This document shows positions 1-7,709 of a DNA stretch of 13,656 bases, piece by piece; position 1 is the stretch's first letter; every line of letters starts with the position of its first letter. The position numbers were made by a program, and so were the translations under genes. This DNA is from Bremia lactucae. Its lineage: Eukaryota; Oomycota; Peronosporomycetes; Peronosporales; Peronosporaceae. The notes below the pieces were generated by a model. That model did no database searches and was not told the DNA's origin. It worked only from the letters and a program-made list of their open reading frames with translations. The DNA is taken from contig NC_090619.1 in assembly GCF_004359215.1 (NCBI RefSeq), positions 3,877,110-3,890,765 of the forward strand. The letters are read 5' to 3'.

Positions 1-759
1 ACATTTGAGGGAAAAGAGGGAGAAAATCTCCCTTTTTGGATTAAGCAGATGGAAATGTCCATTGATTCCGCCTTGTTCTTAACAGAACGGCAAAAGGTGG
101 CTATGGCCATTTCCAAACTTGGAGGTAGAGCCATGGAGTGGGCACTATCGTGCAGCACGTCCATAAACGACGCTTTTCCCTCATGGGATTCGCTGAAACA
201 GCAAATGACGAGCATGTTTGCACCGCCTGATCAGGCTTTTCGCATGCGAGCACGGCTCCTAGCGACTCGACAGGGTAAAAGAACCCTAGGGGACTTTGTC
301 CAGGAGTTGAGAACTCTCATTGCATCTATGCATCAAGACCCGGTGCAAGAAGCAATTGTAGTGACCATCTTTATGGGGGGTCTCAATGAGGGCGTTGCCC
401 GGACGGAATTGTTCCGATCTCATCCGGCTACGTTCGAAGAGGCAGTTGCCATAGCGCTACGCGCCGAGTTTGACTTTAAGTCTGCTCGCGTTAGCACGCC
501 TGTTTACCGAACAAGCTCTTCAAGCACATGGGTTCCGTCTAACAGAGCGGAACCTATGGATTTAAGCCTCGTTGAGGAAGGAGAAGAGGCTCTCTAAGCT
601 GTGGAACAGCATAAGACCATCCGTAGATATTATGTGTGCGGAAGCACGAAATTTTTACGCCCTGCCCCTCTTCGAAACTCGCGTAAAGCTCGAAAGAGCT
701 CCAACTCCGACCTATACCAGAGATCTGGTACGGTGCGGGAAAACGTCGATACCCAGTAG
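1..759 (+). pseudogene. gag: Ty3/gypsy Gag, 5'-truncated by window edge, decayed
   Basis: The frame is open from base 1, so the true start lies outside the window; the first ATG is at 49. The first 199 codons match the retrotransposon Gag capsid domain: a conserved Trp-rich start (LPFWIKQM), then FPSWDSLKQQM, the R-x-R-L block followed by QG, DFVQELRTLI and F-x-GL near residue 122. Gag would form the particle that packages element RNA. The linker to the nucleocapsid (EPMDLSLVEE) is also gypsy-like. A TAA at 595-597 breaks the frame; beyond it the same frame continues with a broken zinc knuckle (YYVCGSTKF at about 631-657), where the first Cys is now Tyr, the His is Phe and the last Cys is missing. 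It then meets TAG at 757-759. It belongs with the protease and linker that follow. Seen: motifs and stops. Known: family order Gag-PR-RT-RH-IN. Inferred: this is the 5' half of a split host element. Confidence 0.85.
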
Positions 760-779
760 GTGCGGGGCGCCCTACTGGG
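752..779 (+). other. Hairpin at gag-protease boundary (copy 1)
   Basis: An inverted repeat folds into an 8-bp stem (753-760 with 771-778, extendable to 752/779), then one bulged C at 770, three further pairs (761-769 as U-G, 762-768, 763-767) and a GGG triloop at 764-766. It sits about 160 bases upstream of the protease active-site Asp codon. A second copy at 4013-4038 in another gypsy element differs at only two positions, which pair with each other. The upper strand contains an in-frame TAG (757-759) relative to the upstream Gag frame. Its function is unknown. Confidence 0.6.
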
Positions 780-797
780 GAGGACCTAGGCTCTGTT

Positions 798-1316
798 GAA
801 CCTCAAGGAGGTGAGAATAATCAGAACCTAATTCCAATTAGCTCGGTGCTTACTGGCACGGGGCGAGAGTACAAGCCTGGCTTGCTAGTCGCTCAAGCGA
901 CTGTAAAGGGCTTTGATAAGCCGTGGTCAATTTTAATTGACTCAGGAGCGTCTTGCAATTATGCTCGACGTCTATCTCTCGAAGGAAGTCAACAATAGGT
1001 TGAGGCGCTTAAAGCGCATAAAAGTGAGGCAATCACCGTTCGCTTAGCGACTGGGACTCGTGTCACTGTTCCCAAAGTTCCATTGAACTTCGGTATAAAG
1101 TTTCTGGACTTTGACAGTATGGAACGCTGTCTTGTCCTTGATTTGGATTCGAGATATGATCATATCCTTGGTATGGCCTGGTTATAACACCATGAGCCAT
1201 GGATCGATTGGAGGTATAAGACCTTAGGCGCCACGCGCAATGTTCCTAGCAAAGTTTTGGAGAGTCATGAACCCACCTTGCTAGGCAACAAAAGCGCTAT
1301 TGGCGCGATTCATTGA
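798..1316 (+). pseudogene. Ty3/gypsy aspartic protease remnant
   Basis: Frame 3 carries a retropepsin-like domain. The catalytic Asp is at 939-941 in LIDSGAS, followed about 75 codons later by the hydrophobic strand and second motif (LDLDSRYDHILGMAWL) typical of the gypsy protease domain, then WIDWR. In an active element this domain would cleave the Gag-Pol polyprotein in the particle. Two in-frame stops break it: TAG at 996-998 and TAA at 1185-1187; the frame finally closes with TGA at 1314-1316. The protease frame differs from the Gag frame upstream; whether this was a programmed shift or decay cannot be told from one copy. The linker that follows is in yet another frame (frame 2) and overlaps by a few bases. 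Confidence 0.82.
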
Positions 1317-2093
1317 ATGAGTCTGTCAGTATTTTAGACATTGGCATGTCTGAGTTAACAAACTCTAATGTTAAAAACATTAATTCTGAGCCCGACTCAG
1401 CAGAAACAAGTGGAACGGCACGTACTCCGTCGAGTAAAACTCGTTATAATAACGATTTACTAAATGCTGAAAGCATTGTTGGCCTAAGGCCGAATCATCA
1501 AGGGTGCAATATCCCTGAGATACGTGGAGCGGCATGTCTAAGCCCCCCGAGTACGATCGGCCGAGGTGGCATCATACTGAGTGTCAGTAGTGACACTGTT
1601 GGCGGTTCCCCAGGACCTCAAGGGTGCAATATCCCTGAGATACGTGGAGTGGCACGTCTAAGTCGACCGAGTGTGGTCGGCCGAGGTGGCACCATACTGA
1701 GTGTCAATAGTGACACTATTGGCAGTTCGCCAGGGCATTTTGGGTCAAACCCTCCTAATGCACGTGAAGCGACACGTAAACGTTTGCGGAATAAGGAAGT
1801 TGAGTTACCTAACTCTTGTCGGATAACAAATTAAAAAACATGTCTTGAAAAGAACCAATACAGGCTGGAAAATCCGGGGACGTCAATGTCCCGGCCTCTA
1901 GAGGCGTATTGTCTCCACTCCAAGACAGAATGGACACGAAGCGTGTATACCCTCACAAAGTAACACGGGTGAGCAAGTACATACGCTTGTAAATGGCGTT
2001 ACGGTAACATTGAGGGGGAAGTTAGCCTTGCGGCAATCCCCTCGTTACATGCTCTTTTAGAGCTAGTACCTCCAGGTAGTACATAAATTGCAT
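1313..2093 (+). pseudogene. Gypsy protease-RT linker, repeat-bearing, interrupted
   Basis: An open frame runs from 1313 to a TAA at 1832-1834, and the same frame (2) continues with further stops to about 2093. The first 174 codons match no domain I know; they are Ser/Asn/Gly-rich and contain two and a half 40-residue tandem repeats. The later part, NIEGEVSLAAIPSLHALLEL at 2006-2065, is the kind of acidic linker that oomycete gypsy polyproteins carry just before the RT. The frame ends with VPPGST and a stop at the point where minus-strand integrase sequence begins. The next expected linker words ([11 protein letters not shown]) appear at 5858, in the same frame number. That supports an insertion between 2093 and 5858. 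The function of the linker is unknown; it may be a spacer or a tethering region. Confidence 0.7.
1501..1790 (+). repeat. 120-bp in-frame tandem repeat, about 2.4 units
   Basis: Unit 1 is 1501-1620, unit 2 is 1621-1740 and a diverged partial unit 3 is 1741 to about 1790. Units 1 and 2 differ at 17 of 120 positions by direct count (about 86% identity). The period is a multiple of three, so each unit encodes 40 residues starting GCNIPEIRG and running through GRGG and ILSV. Each full unit contains a TCGGCCGA palindrome (1557-1564 and 1677-1684) and a 7-bp-stem hairpin AGTGTCA/TGACACT (1580-1597 and 1700-1717). A faint extra half unit may precede 1501, since the residues before it resemble the end of a unit. 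Confidence 0.9.
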
Positions 2094-2570
2094 TTTTAGG
2101 TAGGGGAGCAGTACTTAATAGTACTTTTTCACCCACTCTAAAGCGTTCATTATTTGCGACCATTTCGGTCCGCATATTCTTCTTACTTGTTCTGTGCGCT
2201 TGCCATCGCGTCACGGACTTTTCGTGTGATGGCTAATCGCTCATCCACATAGCGTTGAGCCTCGCTCACGCTTTAGCATAAATCTCGCCTATGACACCGC
2301 CGAGAGGTCGGTCATAGGACGTAGTTTTATTGACCACTGCTAAACTGGCAGGGTCACTTGGGCAGGTTTCTGTCGTTGACATGATACCCTCGCGGGTCAT
2401 CGTCATATTGACGTAACTATGACCCTCTGTCGCACCGAGCATAGTGGGGGGCCCTTCCCCACTAAGATTCGGGCTGCGCACAAACGAGACTGGCGTCCGA
2501 GAATGGCGCAGTCCGTTAATATAAAACGGGCGTCTCACCCGTACTGGCGTGGACACTGTTATTCATAGCA
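2094..2570 (-). pseudogene. Gypsy integrase C-terminal region, decayed
   Basis: Read on the minus strand, this continues the integrase core: INGLRHSRTPVSF near 2500-2540, a variable linker (to about 2270), then a helix-like stretch (REAQRYVDERLAITRKVRDA) and the beta-barrel start RFRVGEKVLLST just before the breakpoint. Those are hallmarks of the gypsy integrase C-terminal domain, which binds DNA or chromatin ends. Stops occur at about 2266 and in the helix region, and the frame changes. The barrel is cut after LPKNAI, where sequence of the plus-strand host linker starts. No chromodomain and no 3' LTR are present. Seen: motifs and truncation. Inferred: a broken 3' end of a copy that never reached, or has lost, its LTR. 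Confidence 0.75.
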
Positions 2571-3410
2571 AACTCCAGAAAGGACAATTGCTCCAATCCT
2601 TGGGAGTTGGTATAGTGCGTAAGACATCCGCCACGCCTCGATTGGCACAATCTGTTTGGCCATTCGTCTGGGGATGATCTGCGGTCGACATGTATAGCTT
2701 ACTAACTAGCAGCTCGAACACATGTCGCTAGAAAACAGACGTAAAACGTGGGTTCCAGTCCGATACGATGAACTCGAACATCCCGTGTAGTCGCTATACA
2801 TGATCCAGGAACAAGAGAGCTACCTCCTTGCCTGTGATCGATGTTTTACATGGTGCTAAATGCACCATTTTGCTCAGTCTGTCTACAAAGACGACGAGCC
2901 CCGTCCGACCCTTATAATCGGGCGGCATGCCAAACATGAAGTCCAGACATACTGACTTCCAACTGTTGGTTGGAATCGGTAGCGGCTTTAGTGGCGCACT
3001 GCTGGACGGTGCAGGCTTAATGCGCTGACACTGTTCGCAAGAGCAAATATAGTTGGCCACCCATCTATATAGGTGTGGCCACCAAAATTCCTCTGACACT
3101 CGTAAGAATGTCTTTTTACGGCCAGATGCCCACTAGATGGCGCATCATGGAGCTCGTGAAGGATCATCAGCTTGATGTCTGTTTCGTGAGGCACATAGAT
3201 TCTCAAGGGATCACAAGGCGACAGCTACTGCCATAACAGGCCATCGCTGTAGCTAAAGCGATTTAATTTAGCTTTCAGGTGCGACGGAAGGGAAACGTTT
3301 CGTCCACCGTAGTGATCCAACAGCAGGCGACAGTGGTCGTCCTGACTGTAGCTCTCTTTTATTTTAGAGGATAATGAGCTCGTCACGTGGAATGCCTCCA
3401 TGGCTGCCAA
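2571..3410 (-). pseudogene. Gypsy integrase zinc-binding and catalytic core, decayed
   Basis: The order on the minus strand from 3410 is: a variable tether (SSKIKESYSQDD to SYSDGLLWQ), the HHCC zinc finger (HDAPSSGHL at about 3130-3160, then CSCEQCQR near 3020-3040), the WW segment FWWPHLYRW, and the RNase H-fold core. The first catalytic Asp sits in VCLDFMFG and is followed by VFVDRLSKMVHLAP. The second Asp is kept in SDWNPRF (about 2745-2765). At the third position, where GQTER is usual, the sequence reads GQTDC, so the Glu codon has become Asp. Frame changes near 3100 and 3206 and stops at about 2794, 2730 and 2570 disable it. An active enzyme would insert the element cDNA into the genome. 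Neighbours: RNase H upstream, C-terminal region downstream. Confidence 0.85.
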
Positions 3411-3660
3411 CGTTGAGGCTGAAATTGTGCTTTAGCACTAGACACACTTTCCTGGTTACTTACCTCGAAGTCTGCTAGCGCGATAAATGTCAGCTAAGAC
3501 ATTCGACATACCCGGCTTGTATTCAACTTTGAATTTAAATTCAGGGAAGGATGTAAGCCATCTTGCCATTCTAGGCGAGAGGTGCGGTGAGTTTATTGCG
3601 GTCCGCAGTGATCCGTGATCCGTATAAACCACAAATGGATCGGTGCCCAGTAGGTCCGAG
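3411..3660 (-). pseudogene. Gypsy RNase H C-terminal half
   Basis: The minus-strand frame 3728-3456 contains LLGTDPFVVYTDHGSLRT, SPHLSPRMARWL, FKVEYKPG and a degraded NVLADIYRAS in place of the usual ADALSRR. This is the RNase H fold that degrades RNA in the RNA-DNA hybrid during reverse transcription; the YTDH Asp is retained. The codons before LLGTDP (3661-3728) do not fit the family and overlap plus-strand gag, so the real homology begins near 3660. A frameshift after position 3456 leads into EVSNQES and the integrase tether. Seen: motifs and break. Inferred: a 5'-truncated pol fragment joined head-to-head to gag at about 3650-3660. Confidence 0.8.
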
Positions 3661-4010
3661 AGTATCCGGAGACGATGGAAGACGCGATCAATCGCGCTCT
3701 TCAGGAAGAGTCTTCGCCAAGCTCGCATCCACCAGACTTCGACCCGGCAGCCGCGCCGGCAGTACCAGCCACGCCAGTACTACGACGGACCTGAGCCAAT
3801 GGATCTGTCCGCTCTGTCCACACAAGCCAACGGGAATACGCGGTCGAGAACCGATGTTAAGTGTTTCCGATGTGATCGGATGGGCCACTTTGCTCGAGAC
3901 TGCCGAGCGTCGGTCAACAACAGGCCGCTCTCGCAGCGCTCCCGCCCAACCTCGTCAGGTCGTGCTTTCAGCCGACCCCAGGGCGGAGCGAACAAGCAAA
4001 AAACGGCAAC
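3660..4010 (+). pseudogene. gag: Gypsy Gag C-terminal half with intact zinc knuckle
   Basis: This starts with METMEDAINRALQEE-like sequence (frame 3, near 3675), typical of the end of the oomycete gypsy capsid domain; a one-base shift near 3706-3715 moves the reading to frame 1. There it gives YYDGPEPMDLSAL and a complete CCHC zinc knuckle, CFRCDRMGHFARDC, at 3862-3903, which would bind element RNA. The capsid core that should precede it is absent because the minus-strand RNase H piece abuts it. The frame then stays open through the hairpin to 4179. Protease follows in the +1 frame. EPMDLS is shared with the left gypsy Gag, but the flanking sequence is clearly different, so this is another family. 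Confidence 0.85.
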
Positions 4011-4012
4011 GA

Positions 4013-4038
4013 CCAGTAGGAGCGGGGCTCCCTACTGG
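4013..4038 (+). other. Hairpin at gag-protease boundary (copy 2)
   Basis: This is the same fold as at 753-778: an 8-bp stem (4013-4020 with 4031-4038), a bulged C at 4030, three more pairs (4021-4029 as A-U, 4022-4028, 4023-4027) and a GGG triloop at 4024-4026. It lies 169 bases before the protease Asp codon (4207), against about 160 in copy 1. In the protease frame both copies read PVGAG, one variable residue, then PTG. Most third codon positions are also unchanged, which is unusual given how far the surrounding proteins have diverged. Confidence 0.6.
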
Positions 4039-4040
4039 CC

Positions 4041-5125
4041 GAGAATCAAGCCCTGCGATGACGGTGGAGTCACAGGACTTGGGCCCCAACGTGCAACCTG
4101 CACACATGAAGTCCACCAAGAAGAAGACCAGTGTCGATCAGCGGTCAAAGCTGATAGTCTTGGACGTAAAGGTGAATGAGTCAGCTCCACCTTTGCGTGC
4201 CCTGATTGACACAGGTGCCTCGAACAACTTTGTTCGAGAGCGTGCCATCTCAGATAGCAACGTATTTGCACCTGATGTGAAGGAAATGGGCAAGATGGTT
4301 GTTCAATTCACGGATGGATCGACAACCCAGATGGTGAAAAGAGTTGTTACTCTACACCTGGGATGTGAAGTTTTCCGAGGAGAAGATGGATTTATCCTTC
4401 TCGACCTCGATGACAAGTATGATATGATACTTGGGATGTCATGGCTGATGCGCTACCAGCCAAAGATTGATTGGAGACGGCATCTTATCAGTGTTCAAGG
4501 TTCGAACACAATGCAGTGGGAATCTGCTGATGAGGAACAAGTACTATGGGTATACGCCTCGGTTGAAGAAGTTCCAGATCCCTTTAGTGATTTCGCGGCG
4601 TGCTATGGCCCCGCATCTTCACAAAGTGGATCTGTTGAGCACAAGAAGGAAGCGCACCGACCAAGAAAAACCAAGAAGAATCAACCGAAGTCGTGGAGGG
4701 TCGCAACGAATGAGAACGTTCAACTCGTTCGTTGTGATCCGTCATGCGAAGCTAGTCCAGTTGAGACACGTACCTCTGAACAAGGTATGCATTCTCCTGC
4801 CACGCTAACTGACGAAGGAAACATCAACGGCCACGATGTTTCAAGCGAAAAACATGTCCAAGCTATTGCTTGTGACGATGTGGGGGTGGCACAGGGTGTC
4901 TGCAACGTGAAAAATGATAATCCTTCAAGCTCGTTATCAAGTTTGCTCTCTCTGGGAGAAATGAGCAAGAAGTCGTTCCTCCGCAGTCCCAAGGATGGCG
5001 AGATTGCCCAAGTGTGCATGATCGTTGCGGAAGCCGATCGCGAAGAAATAAATACTTTGTCCAACATGGACATGGAAGTACTGGAAGACAAGACCCGGAT
5101 TAAGAGATACGAAACTCAGTCGTAG
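4041..5125 (+). pseudogene. Gypsy protease and acidic linker, long open frame
   Basis: This is the best-preserved stretch in the window: frame 2 is open from 3587 to a TAG at 5123-5125. The retropepsin domain spans about 4160-4490, with the catalytic Asp at 4207-4209 in LIDTGASNNFVR, then VVQFTDGS, the strand ILLDLDDKYDMILGMSWL and IDWRRH. After it comes about 210 codons of charged, Ser/Lys-rich linker with no known fold, ending in EINTLSNMDMEVLEDKTR, an acidic stretch that in related elements leads into the RT. The TAG at 5123 is a single-codon break, since the RT continues in the same frame immediately after. Protease would mature the polyprotein. The start is not an ATG: it was part of a Gag-Pol product. 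Confidence 0.85.
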
Positions 5126-5850
5126 GATGCGCTCAAGGGAAACCCAGTGTACGAACTTGCACTGGAGTTTAAAGACATCTTCCCAGACAAGGTACCAGAG
5201 GAACACCCAGTGGACCGTGGAGTCCATCATGAGATTGACTTGTCTCCTGGTACCAAGTATTGCGTTACGAGACAGTGGCCAATGCCGAAGGAACAGTCGA
5301 GGCAATCGACAAGTTCTTCGAGCAGCGTCGGACAGCTGATCATGTGCGTGAGAGCAAGTCTCCGCACAGCAGCCCCAACATCTGTGTTAAAAAGGCAATG
5401 GGTGGTTAGCGAATTGTTCATGCTTTCAACAAGCTGAATGACGCCACCATACCTGCTCAGACACCTGTTCCTCGGAAAGACATGATTCTTAGCGGGATGG
5501 TGCATAGCACAGTCTTCAGCACCTTGGATTTGTTGGATGGGTTCTATCAGATCCGAATGCGCGAGGCTGATGTTCCCCTGACAGCGGTTAGCACGCCAAG
5601 CGGCATGCTGTGGGAATGGCTCGTGATGCCACAAGGGTTAAAGAATGCGTCAGCGATATTCGATCGCATAGTGACAAACATTCTTCGTCCCTTACGTGAC
5701 TTTGCTCCGAGTTATTTTGACGACATCTTCGTCCACAGCAAGCCACGTATAACCGTGCGGACTTGGATGTTCACCTCGATCATTTACGACGCCTATTCGA
5801 AGTGATGCGAGAAAACAAGCTCTAGATGAAATGTCTATTGATGAGTGCGG
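5126..5850 (+). pseudogene. pol: Gypsy reverse transcriptase, broken by shifts, 3'-truncated
   Basis: Frame 2 gives DIFPDKVPEEHPVDRG, HHEIDLSPGTKYC and RQWPMPKEQ; a shift near 5296 moves to frame 1 (EAIDKFFEQ, VRESKSPHSSP). TAG at 5407-5409 interrupts it, after which RIVHAFNKLNDATIPAQTPVP, the first catalytic Asp region FSTLDLLDGFYQI, AVSTPSGMLWEWLVMPQGL and the YFDDIFVHS active site follow, up to TGA at 5803. A further shift near 5757 gives DVHLDHLRRLFEVMRENKL, then TAG at 5823. It stops within the palm-thumb region near 5850, where a different gypsy linker begins. This enzyme copies element RNA into DNA. The FxxLDLxDG and YFDD residues are intact, so the damage is frame-level, not active-site level. 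Confidence 0.9.
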
Positions 5851-5857
5851 TTGAGCC

Positions 5858-6010
5858 TTAAAAGCTGGTGACTTATCTGAAATGGTGGTCATTCGACCTA
5901 TGGTTGAGTTAAACTCATCGTCACTTCTAGACGAAGCTGTCCTGGATGACACAAAAGCTGCACTTAGTGCGCGAAGCGGGTCATCGATCAATGAATCCGT
6001 AGGATCTTAA
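5858..6010 (+). pseudogene. Gypsy acidic linker, resumption of split host element
   Basis: Frame 2 reads [20 protein letters not shown], then [18 protein letters not shown], until TAA at 6008-6010. This is the segment that in oomycete gypsy polyproteins lies just before the RT and just after the HALLEL words seen at about 2050-2065. Its frame number and position fit it being the downstream half of the element at 1-2093, with perhaps ten codons lost. A 21-base palindrome at its end coincides with a shift into frame 3, where the RT begins. The role of this acidic segment is unknown. Confidence 0.75.
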
Positions 6011-6019
6011 AGATCCTAC
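5999..6019. repeat. 21-bp near-perfect palindrome
   Basis: A 10-bp arm (5999-6008) and its exact reverse complement (6010-6019) flank one central A. It lies exactly where the linker frame stops and the RT frame starts, so it accompanies an indel. It might be a repair or excision footprint, or chance. Confidence 0.7.
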
Positions 6020-6698
6020 CTATGTATTTTATTCCTTAATTAAGGAAGTCCAAGATGTGGTATGTAATAGCCCACCATCTGTTTTACCTCCGGATAGAGG
6101 TGTTCGTCATATAATTGACTTAGTTCCGGGAACCAAATATTGCGTCACAAGAAAATGGCCTTTACCAAGGGAGCAGTGTAACGTCATTGACGATTTCTTC
6201 CGTGCTAAGCACGAGGCTGGAATGGTACGAGAGAGCAAATCTCCTCATTCGACACCGACATTTTGTGTCAAAAAGTCAAATGGTAAATGGTGCATTGTAC
6301 ATGCTTATAATAAGCTTAATGCTACAACTATACCAGCACAAATCCCCATTCCTAGAACGGATGTCTTTCAGAACAATATGGTGGGATGTACAATGTACAG
6401 TGCACTGGACTTAGTCGATGGTTACTACCAATTGCTCATGCGAGCTAGTGATATCCCGCTTACAGCGGTTAGCACCCCAAGCGGCATGTTATGGAAGTGG
6501 CTGGTTATGCCACAAGGGCTTTCTAACGCCCCGGCAACATTTAATCGTCTAGTGACGCAACTGGTTCACCCTCATCGAGGTTATGCACAGACTTATTTCG
6601 ATGACATTTTGTCCATAGTCGTGCGGAGCAGGGTCGGTCGGATATGGAAACCATTTAGACCGTTTGCGAGCAGTGCTCGAGTGTATGCGCACAAATAA
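6012..6698 (+). pseudogene. pol: Gypsy reverse transcriptase of the host element
   Basis: Frame 3 is open from 6012 to TAA at 6696-6698, about 228 codons, the longest intact RT in the window. In order: DPTYVFYSLIKEVQDVV, VLPPDRGVRHIIDLVPGTKY, VIDDFFRAKHEAGMVRESKS, STPTFCVKKSNGKW, HAYNKLNATTIPAQIPIPR, the first catalytic Asp in YSALDLVDGYYQL, AVSTPSGMLWKWLVMPQGL, and the YFDDI active site near 6595-6610. A one-base loss just after YFDDI shifts the frame; the true thumb sequence is picked up in frame 1 from 6664. The sequence is clearly different from the RT at 5126-5850 (NNMVGCTMYSALDL against ILSGMVHSTVFSTLDL), so two gypsy families are present. An active protein would make element cDNA in the particle. 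Confidence 0.92.
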
Positions 6699-7046
6699 AT
6701 TGTATGCCAATGCATCTAAATGCATTTTTGGCGCAGACGAAATTCCTTTTTTAGGATGCTTCATTGGAAAGCGAGGCCTTAGGGCGAATCCCGCTAAGGT
6801 AAAAGCCACAGTAGATTGGCCGGTTCCTAAAAACCAAAAAAATTGCGTAACTGGTTGTCTCGCCAATTATTTACACAAATATAGCGAAAATTACGCTGAT
6901 ATGGCTAGGCCATTATCTAATCTCCTTAAAATGGATACAGAATGGTGCTGGACTAGCACCGAACATAATGCGTTTCGAGCAGTTAAGGATAGTCTTATCC
7001 ATGCCCCGATTCTGGCACTGCCAAACCCAAATTGGCCTTTCAGTGT
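6664..7046 (+). pseudogene. pol: Gypsy RT thumb and connection, cut by assembly gap
   Basis: Frame 1 gives RAVLECMRTNKLYANASKC, IFGADEIPFLGCFIGKRGLR, VDWPVPKNQ, then NYLHKYSENYADMARPLSNL, and IHAPILALPNPNWPFS, where the N run starts. These are the RT thumb and the start of the RNase H connection in gypsy elements. Two compensating frame slips near 6840-6860 garble the usual LRKWLGLANY (here CVTGCLANY). The RNase H active site and integrase of this element are missing or hidden in the gap; the sequence after the gap is copia, not gypsy. Frame 3 to frame 1 near 6610-6664 implies at least two indels. Confidence 0.88.
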
Positions 7047-7146
7047 NNNNNNNNNNNNNNNNNNNNNNNNNNNNNNNNNNNNNNNNNNNNNNNNNNNNNN
7101 NNNNNNNNNNNNNNNNNNNNNNNNNNNNNNNNNNNNNNNNNNNNNN
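7047..7146. other. Assembly gap, 100 N
   Basis: A run of exactly 100 N, the usual placeholder for a scaffold gap of unknown size. Gypsy pol stops on its left and copia-related sequence starts on its right, so the true distance and even the adjacency are not established. Confidence 1.
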
Positions 7147-7709
7147 TGTAGGAACTACTGACGTCATCTACTGCCGTCATCCCCATGACGCCACACTATG
7201 ACGCCATTACCGGTATTTATCGCTATTTGCCAGTACTTACCGATTCTGCCCTAGTATCGGTCGTGTCGCTTCCTTGCTAACACTTTATGGTAGGCATACG
7301 CCCCGACCTCGTTGCGGCAGTAGAAATCCTCAGCCAATTCGCTTCATACCTATGTCCGACACACTCAAGAGAGTCTTCAGATATATACAAGGCATAAAAT
7401 TGCATGGTATCATGTTTCAAGCATCGAGTAACATGATACTTCAAGGCTAATCGGATGCGGATTGGGCTGGAGACATAGTGTCAAGAAGAGCACAAGTGGC
7501 TACAAATTCTTGATTAGCGGCAGAAGTATCGGCTAGAATAGCAAGAAACAGCGCACGGTGACAGTTTCTTCGACGAATGCAGAAGACATGGCGTTGCCAG
7601 AAGCGACAAAAGTTACAACCTGGCTTATGACATTCCTGTGAGCTCGGTGAGATGTTCAGAAACGATGCGGTCAAGATCTATGAGGACAATCAAGACTCGG
7701 CCACGTTGG
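7147..7709 (+). pseudogene. pol: Ty1/copia RT end and RNase H, plus-strand copy
   Basis: After about 110 bases shared with the inverted copy, pieces in several frames read FMVGIRPDLVAAVEILSQF (from 7285), FRYIQGIK, SDADWAGDIVSRRA, TVSSTNAEDMALPEATKVTT and VKIYEDNQ. This is the order of the copia RT end and RNase H (SDADWAGD and the EDNQ acidic motif), which removes RNA from the hybrid during reverse transcription. Stops include TAA after ILQG near 7448, and there are several shifts. Sequence from 7154 to 7709 is repeated in inverted orientation at 8705-9258. At 7708-7710 it passes directly into copia gag, with no RNase H C-terminus and no LTR in between. Whether the first 110 bases are LTR or degraded RT is unclear: VASLLTL just before FMVGIRPDL fits coding, but TG-TTAGC on the other strand fits an LTR start. 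Confidence 0.8.
7154..7709 (+). repeat. Left arm of large inverted repeat
   Basis: This pairs with 8705-9258 read in reverse. By eye the first 139 bases differ at about 11 positions, and the rest is roughly 85-90% alike with several small indels (for example, the left arm lacks about 9 bases near 7365). The left end of the homology is within a few bases of the assembly gap, so the full arm may be longer. Confidence 0.9.

Larger units (their letters stand above)
2094..5857. mobile_element. Composite gypsy block inserted in a gypsy element
   Basis: This block separates the linker of a plus-strand gypsy element (ending near 2093) from what reads as the continuation of that linker (starting at 5858). 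It holds two pieces pointing away from each other: minus-strand RNase H-integrase (3660 to 2094) and plus-strand gag-protease-RT (3660 to 5850). Neither outer end is a natural LTR end: the left lies inside the integrase C-terminal region and the right inside the RT. No target-site duplication is obvious. The minus piece carries just the pol parts missing from the plus piece, so the two could be one element inverted around its middle. They could equally be two separate insertions trimmed by deletion. Boundaries are uncertain by about 10 bases. Confidence 0.55.

Noticed and set aside
757..759. TAG in the hairpin as a programmed read-through stop between Gag and Pol
   Set aside because: Read-through in the same frame meets another stop at 787-789, and in the second copy the TAG is in neither the Gag nor the protease frame. 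A simple read-through model fits neither element.
1501..1790. CRISPR-like array
   Set aside because: The units are contiguous 120-bp coding repeats without spacers.
3640..3660. A third copy of the hairpin upstream arm (CCCAGTAGG)
   Set aside because: Only one arm is present; on the minus strand it is the LLGT codons of RNase H, so the match is chance.
4720..5634. Long minus-strand open frames
   Set aside because: They are shadows of the plus-strand linker and RT, with no sensible domains.
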